Shown piece after piece: positions 1 to 5,026 of a stretch of 5,967 bases of DNA; position 1 is the stretch's first letter; the number at the start of each line of letters is the position of its first letter. The position numbers and the translations under genes were made by a program. The notes beneath the pieces were generated by a model. That model was given only the letters and a program-made list of their open reading frames with translations, did not search any database and was not told the origin of the DNA. Location of the stretch: the NCBI GenBank assembly GCA_036258055.1, contig DATAEK010000188.1, forward strand, positions 1 to 5,967, written 5' to 3'. The DNA is from DATAEK01 sp036258055 (GTDB taxonomy: Bacteria; Acidobacteriota; Vicinamibacteria; Vicinamibacterales; 2-12-FULL-66-21).

Positions 1-1
1 A

Positions 2-454
2 ATCATGGATCCGATCGGCGCGTCGGCGACGTGGCGGTGGTACGGGTACGACAACGCATGGGTTGATATCGACGGACAGAAGATGCAGTCCATGACCGGA
101 GGCGGGCACTGGGGCGGCGGGATGTTCATCTCCGCGCGCGATATGGCGCGATTCGGCTACCTGTTCCTCCGGAACGGCAAATGGAAAGACAAGCAGCTGG
201 TCTCGCCGAAGTGGATCGAGATGGCACGGACGCCTGGGCCGGCGAACGCGACCTACGGCTACATGAACTGGTTTCTCAACACCGATCGCAAGCCGTTCTC
301 GAACGCGCCCGCCACCGCTGTCACGTTCCAGGGCAACGGCAGCAACATCATCTATATCGATTGGGAGAACGACATCGTCGTCGTCGTTCGATGGATCCAA
401 CAGCGCGCGTTCAATGAGGTCATCGGACAGGTGCTGGGGGCGATGACGCGTTAG
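2..454 (+). CDS. Beta-lactamase-family serine hydrolase (C-terminal part, 5' truncated by window edge)
   Basis: This is the last 150 codons of a gene that begins upstream of the window; it ends at TAG 452-454. It matches the C-terminal half of the class C beta-lactamase/CubicO/penicillin-binding-protein-like serine hydrolase fold. Visible family features are the glycine-rich GGGHWGGG (about residues 33-40 of the fragment), directly followed by MFISARDMARFGYLFLRNGKW, then YGYMNWFLN, then the strand FQGNGSNIIYIDWENDIVVVVRWI. The last of these sits where the KTG/HTG box and the last beta strands lie in this fold, so GNG appears to replace KTG. The SxxK nucleophile and YxN motifs would be upstream and are not visible. 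Such proteins are usually exported esterases, peptidases or amidases, not true beta-lactamases; the substrate cannot be told. The ATG at position 5 is an internal Met, not the start, because the reading frame and the fold continue to the window edge. Confidence 0.9.
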   Translation: MMDPIGASATWRWYGYDNAWVDIDGQKMQSMTGGGHWGGGMFISARDMARFGYLFLRNGKWKDKQLVSPKWIEMARTPGPANATYGYMNWFLNTDRKPFSNAPATAVTFQGNGSNIIYIDWENDIVVVVRWIQQRAFNEVIGQVLGAMTR

Positions 455-661
455 CGGTTCTCGGTTCGGCTACAGCCGGAGGCGCTTGTCCGCATTTCTC
501 AGTGCTCGCGGGGCCCACCTTTTCTCGTGCGGCGGGGACCCCACCCCCGCCGCTGTTACTCCGCGCTGTCGCGCGTCGCAACGGCTCAAGGCTGTCGCTC
601 GCTCACGCCTCGCGCGTTCGCGCCCCGCGTGGGCCGCAGGCGCTGGCCGCTGGGGTCCGCC
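455..661. other. Convergent intergenic spacer with GC hairpin
   Basis: This 207-bp stretch lies between two converging stop codons (TAG at 452-454 on +, and the stop of the metallo-hydrolase at 662-664 on -). It is very GC-rich and holds no convincing gene; the open frames crossing it are low-complexity Arg/Ala/Pro translations. It contains one GTTCGGC word (464-470), the same unit that is tandemly repeated at 1915-1935, and the strong stem-loop at 529-553. Its position suits transcription termination for both flanking genes, but no U-tract follows the hairpin on either strand. Confidence 0.7.
529..553. repeat. GC hairpin element, copy A
   Basis: The arms GCGGCGGGG (529-537) and CCCCGCCGC (545-553) are perfectly complementary over 9 bp with a 7-nt loop. 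Read on the - strand the loop is GTGGGGT. The stem-loop at 2006-2029 has the same architecture and nearly the same loop (GTGGGG), with stem pair 3/7 swapped from G-C to C-G in both arms. The word TAACAGCGGCG also flanks or overlaps both copies (548-558 on the - strand here; 1971-1981 on the + strand there). The 14-mer GCGGCGGGGACCCC (529-542) recurs with one mismatch on the - strand of 4952-4965. It may act as a bidirectional terminator or be a REP-like dispersed element; without a U-tract a classical Rho-independent terminator is unproven. Confidence 0.65.
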
Positions 662-1744
662 TTATCCCTTCGCTTCGCGGAACGCGGCAGCCACGCCCGG
701 TCCGGTGACGTAGTAGTCGAACAGGAACGCTCGCAGCTGCGAGCCGGCTGCAAACGTCGCACGCCAGTCCGCCAGGTCGACGCTCTTGCGGACCTGCTCG
801 AGCGTCTCGCCTCGCGCGACGGCCGCGTCCACCTGTTGCTTCAACGATCGAAACACGCCCTGCATCTGCTCGAGGTACGCATCGTCTCTCATCAGCGGAC
901 CGTGGCCGGGGACGATCACCGCCGGCTTCAGATCCCGGATTCGCTGCAGCGCGGTGACCCATCCGCCAATCGAGGACTTCAAACCCGCGAGTGGAATCGG
1001 CCAGATGACGAGGTCTCCTGCGATGACGATGTTGTCGGCCGGGAGGTGGACGATGAGGTCAGCCTGACTGTGGCCGGGACCGACGGAACGGATTTCAATC
1101 CTGCGTTTGCCTCGCGTGAGAGTCAGCCGGTCGGTGACGGCAATCGACGGCAAGATGACGTCGGCTGTCGGCACTTCCTGGAGATAACGCTCCGCCCACT
1201 CGATGTCGCTCTCGAACGCGGCGCGTTCCTCGGCCGTCAGATCCTGGCCCGCAAGGTTCTTGTTCTGCTGCAACAGCTCCTTGACCTTCGCGAGCAGCGG
1301 CGGGATCCCGGCCTTCATCTGCTGGCGGTTCGGTACGCCGTCGACCGGGTAATCCGTGAGCGTCGCAGCGTGCGCGATGAACTCGACGCCCGGAAACGCC
1401 TCGCGATACACCTGATTGCCGATGTAGTGATCGTCGTGCCAGTGCGTGTTGATCACGAACTTCACGGGCTTCGTCGTGATCTTGCGCAGCGCGGCGATGA
1501 TCTCTTTCGTCAGCGCGAGACTCTGACTGGTGTCGACGACGACCACGTCGTCCTCGTTGACGATGAAGAGGTTGTTGGCGTGAACGGCCAGGCCGGCGGG
1601 CTCACGCCGCATGACGGCGTAGACGCCATCGGCGAGCTTCTCGACGTCGAAGCCGCGATTGCCGTTCCCGAGCGCGGAGTTTGACGCGTGTGGAATGGCG
1701 ACGAACGTGAACAGCAGGAGCGGTATCGCGGCGGTCCTGAACAA
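662..1744 (-). CDS. Exported metallo-beta-lactamase-fold hydrolase
   Basis: This is a 360-residue MBL-fold metal-dependent hydrolase. Residues 1 to about 25 form a signal peptide (Arg3, a hydrophobic run AIPLLLFTFVAIP, then a small-residue cleavage region around HASNSA), so the enzyme should act in the periplasm or envelope. The dinuclear metal site is complete: HWHDDH at 101-106 (His101, His103, Asp105, His106), His225 in GPGHSQADL, Asp244 in AGDL and His281 in PGHG. A bridging Asp244 instead of Cys resembles glyoxalase II-like and SoxH-like branches more than B1 beta-lactamases. Residues about 133-200 form a helical, charged insertion between core strands. The start is TTG (1742-1744): no ATG occurs in frame before Met45, the signal peptide begins here, and AAGGAGG lies 6 nt upstream. 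Nothing in the sequence names the substrate. It is divergent from the molybdoenzyme at 2053 and convergent with the serine hydrolase. Fold assignment is firm, exact function is not. Confidence 0.93.
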   Translation of the reverse strand: MFRTAAIPLLLFTFVAIPHASNSALGNGNRGFDVEKLADGVYAVMRREPAGLAVHANNLFIVNEDDVVVVDTSQSLALTKEIIAALRKITTKPVKFVINTHWHDDHYIGNQVYREAFPGVEFIAHAATLTDYPVDGVPNRQQMKAGIPPLLAKVKELLQQNKNLAGQDLTAEERAAFESDIEWAERYLQEVPTADVILPSIAVTDRLTLTRGKRRIEIRSVGPGHSQADLIVHLPADNIVIAGDLVIWPIPLAGLKSSIGGWVTALQRIRDLKPAVIVPGHGPLMRDDAYLEQMQGVFRSLKQQVDAAVARGETLEQVRKSVDLADWRATFAAGSQLRAFLFDYYVTGPGVAAAFREAKG

Positions 1745-1750
1745 TACTGG

Positions 1751-1757
1751 CCTCCTT
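1751..1757 (-). promoter_or_regulatory. Shine-Dalgarno deciding a TTG start
   Basis: Read on the - strand this is AAGGAGG, a near-perfect anti-16S complement, with 6 nt between it and TTG (1744-1742). This spacing fixes the start of the metallo-hydrolase at the rare codon TTG. Confidence 0.85.
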
Positions 1758-1884
1758 CGCAGCGGCGAACGGCCCGAGCGTACATCCGTCTCGTCGGTTG
1801 TTTGTGAAGTGTGTCGTGGATGCTGTTGTGTCAGGGACGAAGCGCGGTCCCGTAGTGGCCGGCTTCAGGCGGCCGACGAACGCA

Positions 1885-1913
1885 TTGACAAGTAGTAAAT
1901 GAACGTTTATTTC
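1885..1913 (+). promoter_or_regulatory. Candidate sigma-70 promoter for the molybdoenzyme
   Basis: A perfect -35 hexamer TTGACA lies at 1885-1890. Possible -10 boxes are TATTTC (1908-1913, 17-nt spacer) or TTTATT (1906-1911, 15-nt spacer); both are imperfect. The site lies in the only AT-rich island of the divergent spacer. Transcription would start near 1918 and give a 5' leader of roughly 130 nt containing the GTTCGGC repeats and the hairpin at 2006-2029. Confidence 0.4.
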
Positions 1914-1914
1914 T

Positions 1915-1935
1915 GTTCGGCGTTCGGCGTTCGGC
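1915..1935 (+). repeat. Three perfect tandem copies of GTTCGGC
   Basis: The units are 1915-1921, 1922-1928 and 1929-1935, all identical. They begin directly after the candidate -10 box, so they would lie at or around the transcription start. A single further copy occurs at 464-470 in another spacer. They could be a short slippage-prone tract or a stacked binding site; the sequence alone does not decide. Confidence 0.8.
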
Positions 1936-2005
1936 TGGGACTGATGCCACTACAAGCGGCTCGTTGCAAATAACAGCGGCGCGAGCGTAAGCGGAGCGCT
2001 GGCGG

Positions 2006-2029
2006 GCCGCGGGGGTGGGGCCCCGCGGC
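2006..2029. repeat. GC hairpin element, copy B, in the 5' leader of the molybdoenzyme
   Basis: The arms GCCGCGGGG (2006-2014) and CCCCGCGGC (2021-2029) pair perfectly over 9 bp around a 6-nt loop GTGGGG. It is the counterpart of the element at 529-553 read on the - strand, with matched substitutions in both arms. It ends 13 nt before the AAAGG ribosome-binding site, so it could restrict ribosome access or stabilise the 5' end of the mRNA; this is inferred from position only. Confidence 0.65.
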
Positions 2030-2042
2030 AAACTGAATAAAG

Positions 2043-2049
2043 AAAGGTG
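2043..2049 (+). promoter_or_regulatory. Ribosome-binding site favouring ATG 2053
   Basis: The run AAAGGTG (2043-2049) partly matches the Shine-Dalgarno consensus; its AAAGG core ends 5 nt before ATG 2053-2055. An alternative in-frame GTG at 2047 overlaps this site and would leave no spacing, so ATG 2053 is preferred. The protein differs by only two residues. Confidence 0.65.
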
Positions 2050-2052
2050 TCG

Positions 2053-3231
2053 ATGCAACGCGACCCGATCGCCGCGCCGATCTCACGCCGGCGCTTTCTG
2101 GCGGCGTCCGGCGGCGCCGCGGCGGGCCTCTTCGCGCCCCTTGAAAAGCTGATCGACGCACAACCACCACTCAACTCCGGCCGGTTCGTCCGTACGCTTC
2201 CCCTCGGCGACCCGGCACGACTCGACGATCCTCCATTGAACCAGCTTCTCGGCGCAGGTCTCGATGCGCGGTTGTTCACGGATTTATCGCGTCTCGATCC
2301 TGAAGCGACGGTTACGCCGACCGATCAGTTCTTCATCAGGACAGCCTGTCCCGACGAAGTCGCTGCGACGAGTCCGTGGACAGTTGCCCTGGGGGACGGC
2401 GCGCCGCGTCAGATCCCCCTCGACACGCTCGGTCACCTGGTCACACCGACGGGTACTCATCTGCTCGAATGCGCCGGGAACACAAATCCGAACAACTACG
2501 GCTTGATAAGCGTCGCGCGCTGGGATGGCATTCCGATTGGTGCGCTGCTCGACCGCCTGCCACTCGCGCCAGGGACGTCTCGCGTACTCGTGTCTGGCAT
2601 CGACGATGAGCGACATCCGTCGCGGACCTCCGTTCCGAGCGCGAGCTGGATCTTCTCGCGCGACGATCTCGAGCGGGCGCACGCGTTCCTGGCGACCCAC
2701 ATGAACGGCGCGCCCCTGGCGCCGCACCACGGCGCACCCGTCCGTCTCGTGGTTCCCGGCTGGTATGGCTGTGCGTGCATCAAGTGGGTCAACCGTGTCC
2801 TTCTCGTGCCAGATGATGCGGAGCCGACGCCGCAGATGCGGGAGTTTGCGACTCGGACGCATCAGCCCGCGGGTGCGACGCTGGCGCGCGACTTCACGCC
2901 AGCAACCATCGATGTCGCCGCGGTTCCAATCCGCGTCGAGCAATGGGCTGTGGGCGGCCGTCCTGTGTACCGCGTCGTCGGCATCGTGTGGGGAGGCTCG
3001 ACTCCGACCAGCGCACTGCAAATCCGTTTTCAGTCGGGCGAGGCTTGGGCGGACGTCACCGACTGCCCGAGGCCGGCGACTACGGCCACGTGGAGCCTGT
3101 GGTGGCATCGCTGGATGCCGACGGCGCCCGGACGCTATCACCTGGTCCTGCGCGTCAACGATCCGGCCATTCGAACACGTCGGTTGGATCTGTTCTTCTA
3201 TGCGAGAGCCGTCGACATTACCGAGGTCTGA
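2053..3231 (+). CDS. Tat-exported molybdopterin oxidoreductase, sulfite oxidase/SoxC superfamily
   Basis: This 392-residue protein starts at ATG 2053 and ends at TGA 3229-3231. Residues 11-18 (SRRRFLAA) followed by a small hydrophobic stretch form a twin-arginine signal, so the folded, cofactor-loaded enzyme should be periplasmic. The oxidoreductase molybdopterin-binding domain spans about residues 85-260: FFIR at 93-96, the molybdenum-ligand Cys140 in LLECAGN, WDGIPIGALL, ASWIFSRDDL, and VPGWYGCACIKWVN at 234-247. The Mo-co dimerisation domain follows (about 288-390: RVEQW, VVGIVWGG, WSLWWHRW, PGRYHLVLRVND, RRLDLFFY). No haem domain is attached and no cytochrome partner is adjacent, unlike SorAB or SoxCD systems. 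It departs from classical sulfite oxidases near the active site: no Arg right after CAGN, no His after FFIR, and THQ where the DYK-type tyrosine is expected. The substrate may therefore not be sulfite. Its 3' end overlaps the next, opposite gene by 14 nt. Confidence 0.93.
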   Translation: MQRDPIAAPISRRRFLAASGGAAAGLFAPLEKLIDAQPPLNSGRFVRTLPLGDPARLDDPPLNQLLGAGLDARLFTDLSRLDPEATVTPTDQFFIRTACPDEVAATSPWTVALGDGAPRQIPLDTLGHLVTPTGTHLLECAGNTNPNNYGLISVARWDGIPIGALLDRLPLAPGTSRVLVSGIDDERHPSRTSVPSASWIFSRDDLERAHAFLATHMNGAPLAPHHGAPVRLVVPGWYGCACIKWVNRVLLVPDDAEPTPQMREFATRTHQPAGATLARDFTPATIDVAAVPIRVEQWAVGGRPVYRVVGIVWGGSTPTSALQIRFQSGEAWADVTDCPRPATTATWSLWWHRWMPTAPGRYHLVLRVNDPAIRTRRLDLFFYARAVDITEV

Positions 3232-4858
3232 GCATCGTTCGCATCTCGTTGAGCTCCGCCCGATCGGGGTCCGCGAACCGCCAGATGGTGAGAAACTCGC
3301 GCGCGGCTCGAAGGGCTTCGGTGCGGAGGCCGGCAGCTCTGGCCGCTCGCGCCAGCCCAATCACCGACGCTGCCCGCCGAGGCGTTCGCGCGAGCGACGT
3401 CTGAAACTCCTTCACGGCTGCACGCGCGTTCCCGGTCGCCAACAGCGCCTCTGCGTACAACTCCACAGCGGGCATGATGGGATACGGCCGGGCGTTGGGT
3501 CGCGGCCGGCTCGCTTCGCGGACGGCCGCCTCCTCGAGCTCTGCGAGCGCCTGGGTCCGCGCGCCCGTCGCGGCTTTCAGCAGGCCAGACAGTTCTAATT
3601 GCATGATCTGCGCAAGCTGACGATTGTCTGGATCCGGCGCTGCTCCGATCGCCGTTCCCAGATGCTCGAGCGCGGCTTCCGCGCGCGCGACGTCACCAAG
3701 TTTGGCGCTGGCGATCCCGAGGGCAAACAGTTCGTCGACGTTGTCGAAGGTCCCGCGTCCCTTCATCTCGCTCCAGTTCCCGCTCTCGACGACGAGACGC
3801 GCGCGCATGGAGGCCAGCTCGCTCTTGAGCGCCATCGGCGCGAAGCCGCGGCCGATCTCGCTTTCGACGTGCAAATGCACGTCAGGGGCCGGCATGGTCA
3901 GGGCGCGGCGGACCGGTTCGAGCAACTCGCGCGCTTTCGCAAACCTTCCCTGCTGGAGATACTCGTACTGCAGCCACGACAGGCTGTGGAAATCCAACTG
4001 TGCGGGTGAGGCATCGTGGCGCTTGACCCAGTCGACGGACGCGGCGAACGCGGATTCGTCAGCCATCGCCGCCTCGTCCCACATGCCGAGGGGAAGAAAC
4101 ACATGCGACGGCATGTGCCGCGCGTGGCTCGACGCCGGTGCGATACGCGCATAGATGCGCGCGGCCTTGAGGCCCATCGCCGCATGCTGTCCGTCGTCGT
4201 ACGCGTGGAGAACGTAATGCGCTGCACCGGGATGCTGCGGGTTCTTCTCGAGGATCGCGGAGGCGATCGCGCCGGCTTTCAGCGACACATCGGCATTCAG
4301 CGTCGCCGCCGGAACTGTCGCCAGCAGCGCGAGCGCATAGAATGCCGCGGCTTCGTCGTCGTCTGGATACGCGCGCGCGAGCTCGCCCATCTGGTCCGCG
4401 TAGGCTCGGTCCCGCGCCGCCTTGTCACCCGCGCCGAAGAGGCGCTCGACAGCCTTGATGTATCGCTGTTCGCGGACGCTCACGCGAGAGGTGACGTGCG
4501 CCGCGTGCAGCCGGCCGAGCGCGTCGCGTCCTTTGGCGAGGTCTTCGTGAAACCAGAGCGGCTGGTTGTAGCACATCGCCTCGCCCCAGTACGCCATCGC
4601 AAAAGAGGGATCGATGCGCTCCGCTTGGTGAAACGACTCGATCGCATCCTCGTACTCGAAGCTGTGGAGGAGGAGCACGCCGCGGATGAAATGTGGTTGC
4701 GCCGCAGGCGACCCAGAGGTTGGAAAGGAGATGCGTCCGAGTCCGGGATCTTGGGCCAGGAGCGACGAGAAATCCGGAAAAGACCAGCTAAGAACGGCCA
4801 AGGAGACGCACAGGCAGAGAGGAATTTCCGTCAGCGCGCTTCGATGGCGTGCTTGCAC
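3218..4858 (-). CDS. Secreted tetratricopeptide-repeat protein with conserved His motifs
   Basis: This 546-residue protein starts at GTG (4858-4856) and stops at TAA (3220-3218). The N-terminus has basic residues, then a hydrophobic stretch (IPLCLCVSLAVLSWSF, about 12-27) and a likely cleavage near LLA-QDP (about 35), so it should be exported. Helical repeats fill the rest: an early TPR-like unit at about 55-90 (FIRGVLLLHSFEYEDAIESF, IDPSFAMAYWGEAM), and TPR-like units at about 375-405 and 465-525. The middle holds the signature of a widespread but uncharacterised TPR family: NQPLWFHED (98-106), HPGAAHYVLHAYDD (209-222), SHARHMPSHVF (244-254) and FHSLSWLQYEYLQQGR (290-305). The invariant-looking His residues (209, 214, 218, 245, 248, 252, 291) suggest metal or ligand binding in addition to protein contacts, which is inference. 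No Shine-Dalgarno precedes the GTG; an extended -10 box sits so that transcription could begin at the GTG itself. The function is unknown. Confidence 0.88.
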   Translation of the reverse strand: MQARHRSALTEIPLCLCVSLAVLSWSFPDFSSLLAQDPGLGRISFPTSGSPAAQPHFIRGVLLLHSFEYEDAIESFHQAERIDPSFAMAYWGEAMCYNQPLWFHEDLAKGRDALGRLHAAHVTSRVSVREQRYIKAVERLFGAGDKAARDRAYADQMGELARAYPDDDEAAAFYALALLATVPAATLNADVSLKAGAIASAILEKNPQHPGAAHYVLHAYDDGQHAAMGLKAARIYARIAPASSHARHMPSHVFLPLGMWDEAAMADESAFAASVDWVKRHDASPAQLDFHSLSWLQYEYLQQGRFAKARELLEPVRRALTMPAPDVHLHVESEIGRGFAPMALKSELASMRARLVVESGNWSEMKGRGTFDNVDELFALGIASAKLGDVARAEAALEHLGTAIGAAPDPDNRQLAQIMQLELSGLLKAATGARTQALAELEEAAVREASRPRPNARPYPIMPAVELYAEALLATGNARAAVKEFQTSLARTPRRAASVIGLARAARAAGLRTEALRAAREFLTIWRFADPDRAELNEMRTMLRPR

Positions 4859-4864
4859 GGCGCG

Positions 4865-4873
4865 AATGTATCA
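4865..4873 (-). promoter_or_regulatory. Extended -10 box of the TPR gene
   Basis: Read on the - strand this is TGATACATT, which fits the extended -10 form TGnTAnnnT. Six nt (CGCGCC) separate it from the GTG start, placing the expected transcription start at the first base of the start codon. No -35 resembling TTGACA is seen at the usual distance, which is common for extended -10 promoters. It is the only AT-rich patch in this spacer. Confidence 0.45.
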
Positions 4874-4890
4874 AAGTCGAGCAACCGCGA

Positions 4891-4909
4891 GGCGCGCCAC
4901 AGGCGCGCC
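4891..4909. repeat. Paired GGCGCGCC palindromes
   Basis: The 8-bp palindrome GGCGCGCC occurs at 4891-4898 and again at 4902-4909, separated by ACA. The pair can be read as a direct repeat or as a hairpin with a 3-nt loop. Confidence 0.8.
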
Positions 4910-4924
4910 CCGCCGGAGCGGGGC
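4907..4924. repeat. Short GC stem-loop
   Basis: GCCCCGC (4907-4913) and GCGGGGC (4918-4924) pair over 7 bp with the tetraloop CGGA. It overlaps the end of the GGCGCGCC pair and is immediately followed by a G5C4 run (4926-4934), so several alternative folds are possible. Confidence 0.6.
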
Positions 4925-4956
4925 AGGGGGCCCCGTGAGCGACGGCGAGCCGGGGT

Positions 4957-4985
4957 CCCCACCGCGCGGACTGTGCGCGGTGGGG
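4957..4985. repeat. 11-bp perfect GC hairpin (related to element copies A and B)
   Basis: CCCCACCGCGC (4957-4967) and GCGCGGTGGGG (4975-4985) are perfectly complementary with a 7-nt loop, the strongest stem in the window. It begins 41 nt past the stop of the receptor gene on the - strand, where a terminator would be expected, but no U-tract follows. The segment 4952-4965 on the - strand, GCGGTGGGGACCCC, matches 529-542 with one mismatch, linking it to the element in the first spacer. Confidence 0.65.
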
Positions 4986-5026
4986 TGGGATGGGGGTCCG
5001 GCGGGGCGAAGGCCCGCGGTCTGGAG

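Larger units (their letters stand above)
1745..2052. other. Divergent intergenic region, about 308 bp
   Basis: This spacer separates two divergently transcribed genes and should hold both promoters. Seen from the metallo-hydrolase side: a Shine-Dalgarno at 1751-1757, then about 100 bp with no convincing promoter. Near the middle is a local AT-rich island (1885-1914) in otherwise GC-rich DNA, carrying TTGACA. Then come three tandem GTTCGGC units (1915-1935), the word TAACAGCGGCG (1971-1981), the hairpin at 2006-2029, and a short A-rich run leading into the ribosome-binding site of the molybdoenzyme. No gene with coding character was found inside; a 24-codon open frame at 1899-1973 lacks a ribosome-binding site. 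Confidence 0.7.
4859..5026. other. Palindrome-rich spacer between receptor and TPR gene
   Basis: This 168-bp spacer separates two co-directional - strand genes. It is almost entirely G+C apart from its first 20 bp and carries at least three palindromic structures (4891-4909, 4907-4924, 4957-4985). The density of structure makes read-through from the receptor gene into the TPR gene doubtful. No coding content is seen. Confidence 0.65.

Noticed and set aside
529..553. Hairpin as a Rho-independent terminator
   Set aside because: The stem is strong but no run of T follows on either strand, so it is listed as a hairpin element and not as a terminator. The same applies to the stem at 4957-4985.
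527..1684. Long + strand open frame (385 codons) opposite the metallo-hydrolase
   Set aside because: It is the antisense shadow of a gene with a complete metal-binding site. Its translation is rich in Arg, Asp and Val without motifs, as expected from GC-rich antisense codons.
1781..1808. Possible - strand promoter for the metallo-hydrolase (TTCACA, 16 nt, GATGTA)
   Set aside because: The -35 is acceptable but the -10 matches only two of six consensus positions; too weak to annotate.
1899..1973. 24-codon open frame (ATG to TAA) in the divergent spacer, possible leader peptide
   Set aside because: It has no Shine-Dalgarno, and the predicted transcription start (about 1918) lies downstream of its ATG, so it would not be in the mRNA.
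2284..3360. - strand open frame of 358 codons opposite the molybdoenzyme
   Set aside because: It lies antisense to a gene with a Tat signal, Mo-ligand Cys and dimerisation domain, and has no motif of its own.
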